A stretch of 64,000 nucleotides of DNA from Monomorium pharaonis. Its lineage: Eukaryota; Arthropoda; Insecta; Hymenoptera; Formicidae. The stretch covers positions 2,973,914 through 3,037,913 of the forward strand of contig NC_050468.1 of the NCBI RefSeq assembly GCF_013373865.1. The letters are read 5' to 3'. The notes below the pieces were generated by a model. The model was not told where the DNA came from. It worked only from the letters and a program-made list of their open reading frames with translations, and did no database searches. Positions 46,110 through 58,600 of the stretch are shown here, one piece after another (within the stretch, counting starts at the first letter, position 1; each line of letters opens with the position of its first letter). A program made the translations under genes and the position numbers.

Positions 46110-47683
46110 CCCAGGTAGCAAGGTGACGTCTAATTGACGGCATTTTTTGGTCATTTTATGACGAATCAGACGTCATAATGTCGAGATAAAATGACGTCTA
46201 AATGTCGTAAAACTGACGTACATTTGTCTCATCTTAACGACGTCACATATTAACGTCAAAAATACGTCATTATTTTCATATTATTGATGTCATTTTCAAG
46301 AAGCTAGTATCGTACATTTGACGGTATTTTATTGTTATTTTTGACAAAACAGGTTTTTAGATTACATTTAATAAAGACGACATTTTAACGTCATTTTTAT
46401 GACTATCCCAGGTAGTAAAAGCTGTTATTTTGACGTTTTAAAAAATATTTCGGGTACATGTCTTATATATGCAGTACTTGCATTATGAAAATATTGAAAT
46501 AACATAATTATAAGCTAAAAAAAAAAAATCTACGTTGTTTCTCAACAAGCATCACGACCCACCACACTATAATCACATTTGGAATTGCCTAACTTCCGCG
46601 GTCACCCATTCAACTCTGAACCGCCGTCGACGTTGCTTGACTTCGAAGATCGTACGCTACCTAGCCCTTTGTGATGATCCATGAACACTTGATGATCATG
46701 AATACATATTTGTTATAGATCAGTTTAATAGATGCGAGAAATATAAAACTTGTAATTAACTAATATTTTTATAAATAAATATAAATTTACAGTTTTTTTC
46801 CTGATTTTTACATATGCGAAATAACATGTGAAATAACTTATAAAAATATGTTTTTGCTCTGTTCTTTTGATAAACCTAAATTATACCTCAGACAAAACGC
46901 GATATTTATAAAATATTTATAAAATGTTTATAATATTTATTTTAATATTTTATAAATATTTATCCAAATATTTTATAAATATTTTTGTGGTCTTAGATTT
47001 GACAAATCATAAAAATTTATCATAAATATTATAAAAATATTTATGAAATATTTATAAATATTTACATAATATTACTTATACAAATCTTTATCTTTTATTT
47101 ACCATAAATATTATATAAAATATCTAAGCTATATTTTAATATGTTGAATAAAGATTTTTTTCTTCGTATATATAAAATATGTGTAAAATATTTATATAAT
47201 ATTTTGAAAAAATAAATATTAATAAATATTAATAAATATTTATCATAAATATTATGTGCTGCCTGGGATGATTCTAAAATATTGATAGTATTAATTATAT
47301 AAAATATTATATTAATTTTAATAATGTTGTTTATTAACCAATCTTTAAATAATGATTAATAGTTATAGGTAGCAAGGTGTCGTCCACTAGACCTCAATAA
47401 TTCGTCATTTGAGGTCAAATCGTCAATTATTACAAAGAATTATAGTTAACGTCAGTAATTAGTCACTAATAAAATCTTATTAATACGTCGTAAAATGATC
47501 AATTAACTGACGTTATTAATTAGTCAAGAATATGACGTCGGAAATACGTTGCAGGATGGATAAATGACGTAATTAATAGGTCAAAAAATAACGTTACTAT
47601 TATGTCTTAATTTGGTAACATGACGTCCGCGACCTTAAATGACAAATTATTGACGTCGTATTAACGTCACCTTGCTACCTGGG
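46110..47683. mobile_element. ACGTC-rich element(s), CCCAGGTAGCAAGGTGACGT ends
   Basis: The left end CCCAGGTAGCAAGGTGACGT is mirrored at 47664-47683, with TA next to both outer ends. Two flanks (46110-46400 and 47364-47683) are packed with GACGTC, ACGTCA and GTCAT words in a loose 15-25-bp rhythm. The right flank has its own inverted copy of the terminus at 47364 (GGTAGCAAGGTG), so it may be a separate small element. A second element (46407-47267) sits in the middle. No ORF. Confidence 0.7.
46407..47267. mobile_element. Inner element, CCCAGGTAGTAAAAG / CTGCCTGGG ends
   Basis: An 861-bp A+T-rich segment bounded by CCCAGGTAGTA and an inverse-type TGCTGCCTGGG, nested in the ACGTC-rich element. 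The right half is a field of AAATATTTATAA words. No coding capacity. Confidence 0.55.
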
Positions 47684-48439
47684 TAGGGGTCTCTTTAGGT
47701 TTCTAATAACGAAGCTGATTAAAAATATTCAAAATTCAAAATGGCTATCTATAATATAGCACACTAAATGTTTTTTTAAGTCCTTTAAGATCAATAAATA
47801 TTAGTTTTCAGGAATTTTCGAGACAAAATTTAAATAACACCTAGATAACACGTAGATACACGTATACGTACAGGTAGTTTTAAGTAAAGTAATGCAGATG
47901 TAACGAACTGTGGAATCGAAGCTTTTCACGCAACACACTATAAAATCTTTATTTCGATACGAGCCACTTTGCTCTAAATCTGAGTGGATTCTAAAATGTT
48001 TTAACTATAATAAACATTAATAACTATTGTTTTTACAACACATGTGACCTATAGTGATTGCATGTGATAGACAAAAATCGACATTTTAATACTTTCCCTT
48101 ATAATATATAAGTTAAAAAGTTGAAAATTGATTTAAAATTTGTAGTTCCAAACACTCCTATATTATAAATTTTATTTAAATAAACTAAATCAAAATATTT
48201 TCGGTCTGCCATATTAGATCCACCATTTTAAATGTTAAAATTCTGATGTTAGATTTGTAATTAGCGACCCCGAAAATCTTTGTATTATAAATTTTATCCA
48301 AATGAACTAAATTAAAATATTTTTAGTCCGCCATATTGAATCTATCATTTTAAATTTTAAAATTCTGATGTCAGATTTGTAATCAGTAACCCCCAAAATA
48401 CTTACAATTGTCACATTGTTAATATTACTTAATGTTCAT
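47684..48439. repeat. Dispersed repeat, two tandem units of about 140 bp
   Basis: Units at about 48137 and 48263 share ATTATAAATTTTAT, CCATATT(A/G)(A/G)AT and ATTCTGATGT(T/C)AGATTTG. The same phrases recur near 45990-46070 and 50370-50620, so it is a dispersed family. No gene seen. Confidence 0.6.
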
Positions 48440-48454
48440 TTTGACCTGAATTTT

Positions 48455-48793
48455 TGGGAGAGGTTCAATGGCGCACAGTACAATTGGACACGTTGCAATT
48501 GCCCATCGTGCTATTAAACACGAAACATTGCGCACCGTTCAATTGCGCACAGTTCGATTGGACACAGTTCGATTGGACACAGTTCGATTGCGCACCGTTC
48601 GATTGGACACAGTTCGATTGCGCACCGTTCAATTGCGCACCGTTCAATTGCGCACTGTTCAGTGGCACACCGTTCAATCAAACGCATATTAAATATTCAT
48701 ACATTATGGCTGCGTTTGCAATGTGTACATAGGTTAGTGACTTGGACGGGGTGGTTGCGGAAGGGGGAGCCGAAGACCCCCCTTGCACCACCC

Positions 48794-48879
<86 letters not shown>

Positions 48880-49240
48880 GCATTCACTGCACCACATGGG
48901 TTTGCGACTTAAATGGTGTGCAATTGAACGGTGTGCAATTGGACGGTGTGCAATTGAACGGTGCGCAATTGAACGGTGCGCAATTGAACGGTGTGCAACT
49001 GAACGGTGCGCAATCGAACTGTGTCCAATCAAACTGTGTCCAATCGAACTGTGTCCAATCGAACGGTGTCCAATCGAACGGTGTCCAATCAAACTGTGTC
49101 CAATCGAATTGTGTCCAAACAAACTGTGCGCAATTGTACGGTGCGCAATTAAACGGTGTGCAACGTTTCGTGTCTAATAGCACAGTGGGCAATTGCAACG
49201 TGTCCAATTGTACTGTGCGCCAATGAAAGCCTCTCGAATT
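48455..49240. repeat. Foldback of 14-15-bp minisatellite around (GT)n
   Basis: The left arm (about 48470-48690) is an array of CAATTGCGCACCGTT and CGATTGGACACAGTT units. The right arm (48910-49225) is the inverted array. Outermost TGGCGCACAGTACAATTGGA is mirrored on the right. Between them lie a G+C-rich block (GACGGGGTGGTTGCG to TGCACCACCCCG) and (GT)n at about 48798-48877. The 15-bp units leave all frames open, so Cys-rich or His-rich ORFs here are not genes. The same core occurs inverted at 60.6-60.75 kb. Confidence 0.85.
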
Positions 49241-49331
49241 TTTCCTCTAAAAAAGGCGTTTTTTGTCAATAATATAAACAATTTTATAAATAATTCATGA
49301 AAATAACATACTTTAGTGTTAATAAAGATAT

Positions 49332-49611
49332 TGTTGTGTCCACTCTAGGTTATAAGTCCTACTCATAGGAGCGTACAGCGCGGATTTACCGCGATCTAGA
49401 GAGAAAGGGCCTACTGGGCCAGCTGTAGTAGTCAGAATATATATAAATAGGCGAGGATAAGAGCTCTGCGTAACTGAGTGATGTACCCCGAAATTAAAAA
49501 TAATATAATAGTTGATCTCAAACTTTATCAGTCTCTTCGTACGCCACTACCTCGGACAAACCTTCCCTCATCCCACACCTGAGCGGAATTACCGAAACCG
49601 GCATAAAACAA
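49332..49611 (+). mobile_element. Probable solo LTR
   Basis: A unique-looking 280-bp block starting TGTTGTGTCCACTC with a TATA-like ATATATATAAATAG at about 49438, followed by start-site-like GAGCTCTGCG and a poly(A)-like ATTAAAAATAATA. It ends AAAACAA. ATAT flanks both ends, weak evidence in such A+T-rich sequence. No second LTR or gag-pol was seen. Superfamily not assigned. Confidence 0.5.
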
Positions 49612-51498
49612 ATATTAATGAAATAAAAATGCAAAAAATAGAAGAAAAATTCAAGTTCTAGTCTAAAATAATTAAAAAAGTAATTTAAAAAAGATGGGAC
49701 TCTAGAGTCCTGCTGGGCCGCAAAGGGTTAACCCTTTAAGAGGATGCTAAACTGCTCGTCAAACTTGATCGAGACCGATAATGTAGTCATTTGGGCACGT
49801 TATTAACAAAATTTTAGATATATTTCTTTTATAGATTTAGAAATCCTTTTCCAGAATTAATTGTGGAGAATTTTTAATTCTGTAAATGCAATAAAAAGTT
49901 GTACATTGGAACAAATTGTACAATTCTGACGATAAAACAGATAGAATCCTCTTAAACACCGAAAACTTTTTTTCTAAGGTTCCTAGGCTCATTCTAAAAG
50001 CACAGTATTGTTCTTTGCTGAAATGCCAAGTGCGCCCCATGCTTATTTTATACGTACAAAGTCTAAAACTTTTATACGCAGCCAATGTTTTCACGAGTCG
50101 ACTACAGAAGTCGATAACAAAACTATATTTTTCTAACTTTCTTTCGTTTTTCGTATGAAATCGACCGCAGCGCACCGCGTTATTATCTGTACTTTAATTT
50201 TGGAGAAGGATTTTCAATTCCATGCAATCAATAAAAAGATTTCGGTGTCCGAAAATTAATGATAAAACAGAGCAGTTTAGTATCCCCTTAAGGGGCATAT
50301 TTTTTAGCAATTATGTCGGATAAATCTTGTCGCATCTATATGTTTTAAATCATGCTAAAATCGAATCCGAGGTAAAAATTAAAAAATTTAAAATGGTGGA
50401 TCTAATATGACGGACGTTGAACATAAAAATTCAAAATTCGGGGACAAAAAATATAGACATATTCTTCAAAAAATTTGTAATAAAAAGGTCTTTTTCGGTT
50501 TTTTTGTTAAAATGTATAGTTTTCAATAAAAAAATTCGTGGAATTATATTCTTAAAATCATTTTATTTTGATATTTTTTAGCCGTCATTTTGAATTTTAC
50601 ATTTTTCAGGTCATTTTCATAATCAGCAATTCAAATAACCATTAAGTACAAAATTCTATACAATTGACTTATAAATTAAGTGAATGAATCAATTTCATAT
50701 GCTAAAAATAACATTTTTGCAATATATTTTGTAGAATACAAAATAGTAATAATATACTTTCTGCAACTTCAACTTAATATGACTTAGTTTGTCATCTCTA
50801 AAATCTAAAATTATGGTCTGGAAATTTATTTACATTCAAGAGGCTTCTAGAACGAATTTGTCGGAAAAGAGAACATTTTTCATCATTGTTTGTTTAATAA
50901 CAATTGCAAAATGCATGATTGATGCAAAACTCGTACAGTAGTGCATAGTTCTACCATTAACAAGTATAAAACAGTTTATTTCACAATTATACGATGTAAC
51001 AGACCTCAGTTATATAAAAAAAACCGAAGAAAATAAAATGGGAAGTATATTTACCACCGCCCCTGAAAAGGTTAAGTAAAAATTTTTTACAATTAGTATC
51101 AAACTTTTTACAATTAAAAATTAAGTCAAAATACAAGAAGACAGACACTAATAATTTTGAAAAGTCAATATATAATCTCACGGTATTATTCATAATTCGT
51201 TTAAATATTAGAAAAAAGGCGTCAAATTTGGAACATTATTTTGTTTTTTAATTATCTTTTAAATAATGATTAGAAAAACTATTTTTAAAAACACGAACTT
51301 AAATTAGAAAGTATCTCCTATCAAATAATACAGTAATTTTTGTAATACTCTTTTGTATTTTTTTAATAATTAATGTTTTCGTGACACATGTTAAAAGGGG
51401 GATCTGCCAAAATGGACACCTAATTTGAAACCCGTATACGATCGAAGTATCAATGTTATATTTTAAATCACATATCCAATATAAAAAACTTTTGATCA
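49612..51498. other. Repeat-derived spacer, no gene
   Basis: Contains two diverged copies of a GGAGAA(T/G)(T/G)ATTTTTAATTC-type segment (49860 and 50205) and a copy of the dispersed repeat with AAAATTCAAAATTCGGGGAC at about 50430. Everything else is A+T-rich with only short, compositional open frames. Confidence 0.5.
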
Positions 51499-52140
51499 TT
51501 TATAAATACTACAAAATGCATGATATCCTAATAAAATTACCTTTTTAAAAAAAGTAAAAAAAGCGGGCCAAGTGTGTGGTTTTTCTTTAAGAAAAAAATC
51601 CCAAAATCAAAGAATACTTTTGATAAATTCAACCTAAGTGATATTTTTTTATAACGAAAAAAATCACAAATTCAAGATAAAAATTTTTATCAAATTCAAC
51701 CTAAGTAATATACATTCCTAAAATAATATAACTTTGATTATTAAAGTAACAATTATTTTAAAATTATTGTATCCACACACAAATTAATTTTTCTACAAAA
51801 ATAATATGTAAATATTTTGCACCAATTAAGAGTGAACACTACAAAATGAGTGTTAAGTTTTTTCTCTACAAAAATAATGATATGAAGAAATATGTGCCAA
51901 TCTATAAAAATAGATGTTTATTCTTTGGCTGGCATTTATAGTTTAATTTTTTATTAAGCCTGTATCAGAGTAGAGATTGATATTGGGATTGAATTGAAAT
52001 GTAATTCATTAGGAACAAAACCAATATTCTTTAACTTTGCTTTGAATGGTCAAATTCCAATAAATACTTTACTATAGAAACTTGGTGCCGCTAAACCGAA
52101 TAATTTGCAAACTCTTTTTTTCTTTTGTGCGTGCATTTGA

Positions 52141-52239
<99 letters not shown>

Positions 52240-52862
52240 TGCGTGCGTGCGTGCGTGCGTGCGTTTAATATATAACTTAGTTTATAAGAAAGCAGTTTTT
52301 TATATCTTAGTCTTTTATGCGTGCTTACGTTCAAATGTCTCTCTTTCTCTTTCTTTCTCTCGTGCGTTGAAGTATAATGTTATACGTATTATTTTAATAT
52401 ATAAATTAATTTGTAAGAAAGCAATTTTTTATTAAAACAAATTATTCGGTTTAGCTGCGCAAAGTTTCTATAGTAAAATATTTAATGGAATTTGACCATT
52501 CAAAGCAAAGTTGAAGAATATTGGTTTTGTTCCTAATTAATTACATTTTAATTTAATGCCAATATCAATCTCTACTCTGATACAGGCTTAATGAAAAATC
52601 AAACTATGAATGCGAGCCAAAGAATAAACATCTATTTTTACAGATTGGCGCATATTTCTTCATATCATCATTTTTGTAGAGAAAAAACTTAACATTCATT
52701 TTGTAGTGTTCACTCTTAATTGGCGTAAAATATTTACATATCATTATTTTTGTAGAAAAATTAATTTGTGTGTGTGAACAGGGTAATGAAAATGCAAATT
52801 AAAAAATAATGCATTACTTACTATTTTTTAATAAATAATTATTTCTTTACACATTAATTATT

Positions 52863-55079
52863 GAGGAGAAAAAATGGCGTGGTTAAGAGTAGAGGTAGCA
52901 CGGAGAGCTCCGGAGTGGAAAGTGTTGTGCGGGTGAAATGTGAGAAAGAGGAGAGAAAGAAGTGGAAAAGTGGAAAGAGAAGATCGGGAAATGATCGGGT
53001 AATTGGAGGCAAGTGAAGGGAAGATGGAGGTGAGAAGATATGAGGATGGAGATGTCGGGGAAGGAATCGGAGTAGTGAGAGAAGAAGGCAGGGAAGATGG
53101 AGGCAGGAACGAGAAGAAGAGGTCAGAGAGAGGGCGCTGGAGAGATGCAACGTGGAAGAGAGTATCGATGGAGAGGAGAAGGGGAATACGGGAACAAAGT
53201 TAAGTTGGCAAGAATGCTAGGGCAGGATGGTACCGGGTTTAGGAACGCGAAGTTCCGCACACGTGGTCCATCGATGGCACATGCCAACAGTGTGATTTAG
53301 ACGCATGAGAAGAAAGAGCATTGCATAGTAAGAAGATAAAGAGAAAGTGTGAAGGGAGAGAAAGTGCAAGGTTCAGAGGAGAGGAATAGTGGTGAGAAGA
53401 GAGAAGCAAGAGAGGAAGTGAGGATGGAAGAGCTGGGAAGAGAGCTAAGGAAATTGAGGTGGGAAATGACAAAAGGACTGAGGGAAGTCAGAGAAAGGCT
53501 AAGAGGCTTGGAAGAGAGGTTAGAGGCGCTAGAAGGAGAAGGTCTGAGACGGGAAGAAGAGGTAGCAGAAGAGAGGGAGGAGAGGAGGAGTATGCAGGAA
53601 CCGAGAGAAAGAGGCAGTGGAAGTGAGGAAGCGCAAAAAGGCAGTGTCGAAGAAAGAGAGATGGAGAAGAGGATCGGACAGGATGATAGAAGAGAGGGAA
53701 GGAGAAGGGAAAAGGAACAGTCAGATGGAGAGATGAGAGAGGAGAAGAGGGGGGGAAGGCGAGAACGGGAGGAGAAGAGAAGAGAGAGGAGAAGAAGGGA
53801 GAGGGCGGAAAGACAGAGACGAGGAGAGCTGGTGGCAGGAGACGAGAAGAAAAGAAGAGGAGGAGAGGCGAAGGGGCGAGGAGAGAAGCGAGAGGGAAGG
53901 AAGCAGCCAAGAAGGGACGAGAGTGAAGGAGGGACAGGCAGGAGGAGCTGACAGGGAGGAGAGGAAGAGCGCAAGGAGAATGGAGGAGGAGGATGGGGAG
54001 GGAAATGGGAATTGGGATGGTAAAGGGGGGAGTGGGATAGAGGCATGGAAAATGGCATGGAAAGGGAAATGGAGAGGAGGATGAAAGAGAGAGCTGAGAG
54101 AGAGGGATGGGAAAGGGTAAGAGGGGCGGAAAGTGAGAGAAGAGTAAGGGAGGTGAGAAGAAGAAACATAATATGGAGGGGAATGGAGGGGGAAGGGGCG
54201 ATAGAAAGAAGGGCGATAATAGAAGGGATTATGAAGAGGGAAACGGGAAAGGAGGTGGAGGTAGGGATAGTGTCGGGAAGAGTGGGAGAAAGGGGGACGA
54301 TAGTGGTGATTACGGAGATGGTGAGGGAAGAGGATAGAGACTGGCTGCTGGAGAGGAGGGCGGAGATTAAGAGTCGATGGGATGTGAGGTTGGATGAGAA
54401 TTTGTCAATGGAGGAGAGGAAAACCAGGTGGAGGATGTTAGAAAGGGCAAAGGAGGAGAGGAATAAGGGAAGGAAAGTGTTCGTGGGGAATAGAAGCATG
54501 TGGGTGGACGGGATAGAATGGGTATGGAGTAAAAGGAAAGAAAAGTGGGAAATAGGCGAGGGAGAAGGAAAGGAGGAAGGGAATTAAAGGGAAGAGGAGA
54601 TGGAGGAGATAGTTTATGTTTTATGCTTTTAGGTTCCTAGGACGAGACGGAGGAGATAAAGAGAGAAACATGGAAGGGGAGAAGACAGGGAAGGAGAGAA
54701 ACAGGAGAAGTAGGAGGGAAGGAGAGAGGGAGAGAAAGCCTGAAGAGAATGGAGAAGGTAAAGCGGAGAGAGCAGAGGAAGTCAGGAGAAAAAGAGGAGG
54801 AGGAGAGGCACCAGGAGGAAAAGGGAAGGAGAGGATCGAGGAGAAGTTGAAGAGGATGATAGAGAAGAAATAGAAAAAGAGAAGAGATAAGTGGAGGAGG
54901 AGGGGAGGGAGGGGGTGGGGACGAGCGAGGGGGTAACAGAGTGTAAGGGTCGCATATGGCCAGGTCGGTTTCAGGAGTAGAGGGTTCAAGTCTGTGAACG
55001 GTTCGGGAACGCTCCGTGAAAAAAGCGCCTTGTAACCCCAATTGGGACACAATAAATTCTATTCTATTCTATTCTATTC
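52863..55079 (+). mobile_element. Non-LTR retrotransposon with ORF1 only, (ATTCT)n tail
   Basis: A GA-rich 2.2-kb insertion flanked by the 15-bp duplication TACACATTAATTATT (52848-52862 and 55080 onward) and ending in ATTCT repeats, a typical LINE 3' tail. It carries an ORF1-type gene but no reverse transcriptase, so it is an internally deleted or ORF1-only copy that needed enzymes in trans. It is inserted in the hAT MITE, making it the youngest of three nested layers. Confidence 0.88.
53349..54587 (+). pseudogene. LINE ORF1-like protein, broken by stops
   Basis: Arg/Glu-rich N-terminal half with a coiled-coil look (53349-53951; MEELGRELRKLRWEM, ERLRGLEERLEALEG). The C-terminal half in the same frame (54045-54587) has the RNA-binding ORF1 pattern seen in insect LINEs (NIIWRGMEGEGA; VREEDRDWLLERRAEIKSRW; MEERKTRWRMLERA). 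In-frame stops at 53949-53951 and about 54021 separate the halves. Such proteins coat the LINE RNA. The long minus-strand open frame here is a consequence of the GA-rich composition. A further Lys/Glu-rich open segment follows at 54616-54873. Confidence 0.7.
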
Positions 55080-55094
55080 TACACATTAATTATT

Positions 55095-55262
55095 AAAAAA
55101 GTAATACGTAATGAAAAAAATCGCATTACTTATTAAAAAAGTAATGGGTAATAAAAAAAATCGCATTACTTATTTCAAAAATAATGCGTAATGAAAAAAA
55201 TCGCATTACTTATTAAAAAAGTAATGCGTAATGAAAAAAATCGCATTACTTATTAAGAAAGT
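55095..55262. repeat. Minisatellite, about 40-bp units of GTAATGCG / CGCATTAC
   Basis: About four units containing AAAAAAGTAATGCGTAATG and AAAAATCGCATTACTTATT. Each is partly self-complementary. They are the body of the hAT-type MITE on the right side of the LINE; one incomplete unit is on the left. Confidence 0.75.
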
Positions 55263-55649
55263 AATGCATAATTAAGGATTTTTGCATTAATTATTGAAAA
55301 AATATTTTTTAATAAAACCGTAATGCATTACAAAAAGTAATGCAGTATTTAGAACCCTGTGTGTGAATGCAATAATTTTTTATTTAAAATAATTGTTACT
55401 TTAATAATCAAAGTTATACCATTTTTAGAATGTATATTACTAAGGTTGAATTTCATAAAAAGTTTTATCTTGGAGTTGTGATTTTTTTCGTTATAAAAAT
55501 ATATCATTTAGGTTAAATTTATCAAAAATATTCTCTGATTTTGTAATTTTTTCTTTAAAGAAAAACCACACACTTGGCGTGCTTTTTTGCCTTTTTTAAG
55601 ATAATTTTGTTTGAATATCATGCATTTTGTAGTATTTATAAATTATATA

Positions 55650-58600
55650 GAGGTGACGGGGGCTTAAATTAACAGGGGTAAGTATTAACGCTCAATTTTT
55701 GAAAATACTATTCGTCTTAGATGTTCCATTCTAGACTTTTTTTGTTCTACGTAACGCTCTGCACTAGCTGACGACACGCAGTATCCCGCTGAACGTCATG
55801 CGAGAAGATGGCGCTTGTCCGCTGCATTTTAGTCAGGTAATGGAAAATTTTCATATACTTAAATTTTGATTTTTGTCTAAATTTGTCGTCATTTTTTCCT
55901 TTCATTTGTTTTATATGATTTTTATATTAGTTTGTTTTTAGTTCTTTACATTATTTTGAATATTATTTTACTAGTTTTTGAATGAATTAAATTAAATAAT
56001 AAATTATTGAGATAGGGCATGTATTAACAAATTTCTGGGGCAAGTATTAACTGTTAATACTTACCCCGCGGTTAATTTTAAGAATGTAGTATGATGTTTA
56101 AATCAGAGAACATATACTGTAGTTTTATTTTTTTGTTTTTAGAATGAGAAATTATTTAAAAAAGACGGACAGAGGGACGAAGAGTTTAGAAGTTTACGAA
56201 CTAGCAGCAAAAGAAGTCGTAGAAAAAAAAACAAGTTTACGTAAAGTAGCGAAAGATTTTAATCTTTGCCACGTTACTTTATATAAATTTATAAAGGCAA
56301 AGAAGGAGAATGCTGTTGTTCGTGTTGGTTACACGAAACCAAGACTAATTTTTTCGTCAGAGCAAGAAGCAAAAATGACTGATTACTTATTAAAATGTTC
56401 CAGTATTTATTTCGGTTTACTTCCTGTAGAAGTCAGAAAACTAGCTTATCAATGTGCTAGTGTTTTAAAAATGGATAACATACCATCTTCTTGGAATATA
56501 AACAAAATGGCTGGACCTGATTGGTTTACGAAATTTATGAAAAGAAATTCTACATTGGCTATTAGAGCCTGAAGCTACATCGTTAAGCAGAGCTACGTCA
56601 TTCAACAGAACAAACGTATCTGAATTTTTTGATAAGTACAAATCACTTTTATGTAAACATAACTTGACTTCATCTAAAATATGGAATGTAGATGAAACTA
56701 GCATAATGACAGTGCAAAAACCGAAACAAATTGTTGCTCAACGTGGACAAAAACAAGTAGGGGCCGTAACATCAGGAGAAAGAGAAACTCTTGTCACTTT
56801 AGCTGTTGCAGTAAACGCGGCTGGAAATTTCGTACCACCTATGTTTATTTTTCTACGGGTTAGATATACACAAATTTTCCTCCGAAATGGACCACCGGAT
56901 TGTATTGGCGCTGGAAATCGTTCAGGATGGATACAAGAGAAAAAATTTTTAATATTTCTGGATCATTTCATTCATCATGCGAAACCCACCAAAGAAGAAC
57001 CTGTCCTACTCATGCTTGACAATCACAGTTCCCACATAAACATAGAGGTGGTAAATAATAATGCAAAAAATAATAATATAATTTTGTTTTCGTTTCCTCC
57101 CCACTGCTCCCACCGCTTACAACCGTTGAATGTAGAAGTATATGGGCCGTTTAAAAATTATATGAGTAGATATCAGACAGCTTGGATGCATAATAATCCG
57201 GGTAAAACCATGACAATATATGATTTACCCAATATTGTGAAAGACTCGTTACCCTTAGCCTTGAATCCATCGAATATTATGAGCGGCTTCAGAAAATCCG
57301 GCATTTGGCCTTTAAACGAACATATTCCAAGAACATGACTTTGCACCGTCTTTTGTTACCGATCGCCTAAATCCAATCTCAAATAATGATGAACCAACAG
57401 CAGAAACAACAGGTATGTCTGTGGAAAATGAAGAAGATGATATAACAAGTGATGTGTCACTTAATTTAGAAAATCCGGAAGTTTTGAAATCCGCACTTGT
57501 ATTGGATATTAGTGTTACCGAAATTATTAATGAAATGACTCATGACGATTCAGTTGCGAGACCTTCAGGAATTCAAAACGTTAAAGATGTTTTCCCTAAA
57601 AAAATTAGACCTCTGCCAAAAGTTCCACCGCGTAAATCATCTATTCGAAGACGTACAAGAAAGTCGGCCATACTTACTGACACTCCTGAAAAGAATGCTC
57701 TGGAAGAAGAATATCATAAAAGAGAAAAGAAGAAAACAATGACGCTCAAACGAAAAGAGAAAGAAAATAGGAAAGTGCAGTGGAAAGGAAAAGGGCCAGG
57801 AAAAAGAAAGAAAAAGGTTGAAGGGAAAGTAGAAAAAGTAAAAAGGAAAGTTTTTAATAAAAATGATCAAAATGAATGGTTTTGCATTATGTGTGGGGAA
57901 GCCTATAAAGATGATGCTCCTGGCGAGGAATGGGTGCAATGTATATTGTGCAAACAATGGGCTCACGTAAAATGCGTGAACGGTAACGTTACCTCATTTA
58001 TCTGTATCAATTGTGACGATGATGAGTAGTAATGATACTTAATAATAATAATAAAAGTAATAATAATTTCTGAATAGTAATACGAAGTTAGTATATAAAG
58101 TTAGTAATATAAAGTTAGTACCTATAGGTATATTTAATGAATAATACCGATGTACTATGTTTTTTTTTATATTTCAAAGAGGTTTATGCGATATTTTTGT
58201 TATAAGCTGTAATAATATAAAAACACTATGCTGTGATTTTTTTGTTCCTAAACAGTAATATAATGTTACTAACTATAAATATGTTTAATGAAAAATGTGC
58301 TGTTTTTTTGTATTTTAAAGAAGTTCATGCTATTTTTGTTATAAGCAAATAACTTTTTGTATGTAATTACATGATTTAATTAACCTCAAATAAATAAAAA
58401 ATTTTATAAAATAAAATAAAATTACATTTCTATTTAAAAAAAATTAAAATAACTAGCAGTATTAATATATATCTTAATAGCTGCCGTATATTAATAGTTG
58501 CTCCTGGGCTATTAATTTTTGCCTTAAATGCGGAGCAAAAATTAACATGACACTTTTTTCAAAGATTCGTCTCTTATTAAAAACCTATTAGTAATTTAAA

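Larger units (their letters stand above)
52779..55359. mobile_element. hAT-type MITE with 8-bp TSD, split by a LINE
   Basis: Ends CAGGGTAATGAAAATGC and (inverse) CAGGGTTCTAAATACTGC, flanked by TGTGTGAA on both sides (52771-52778 and 55360-55367), an 8-bp duplication typical of hAT. Without the LINE it is about 350 bp, largely tandem units of about 40 bp containing GTAATGCGTAATGAAAAAAA. No transposase. Confidence 0.85.
51499..55647. mobile_element. Foldback element F2 (same family as 40.1 kb), interrupted
   Basis: The left arm starts ATTTATAAATACTACAAAAT and runs through ACCTTTTTAAAAAAAG and GCCAAGTGTGTGG. The right arm mirrors it and ends at 55647. Inner arms match F1 (CTTTGGCTGGCATTTATAG, AAACTTGGTGCCGCTAAACC) around a (TG)n(TGCG)n centre at about 52142-52263. 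The right arm is split by an hAT-like insertion (52779-55359); removing it restores continuous complementarity, giving an original length of about 1.56 kb. Confidence 0.85.

Noticed and set aside
48465..49226. Cys-, His- and Asn-rich repeat ORFs on both strands
   Set aside because: The 15-bp unit has no stop in several frames, so these are shadows of a minisatellite, not proteins.
52050..52435. Thr/His or Cys/Val repeat ORFs
   Set aside because: Translation of the (TG)n centre of foldback F2.
53297..54499. 400-residue Ser/Leu/Pro-rich minus-strand ORF
   Set aside because: It is the complement of a GA-rich LINE ORF1; purine-rich strands lack stops on the opposite strand.
57637..57966. Phe-rich minus-strand ORF
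   Set aside because: Antisense of the Lys-rich linker of the pogo transposase.
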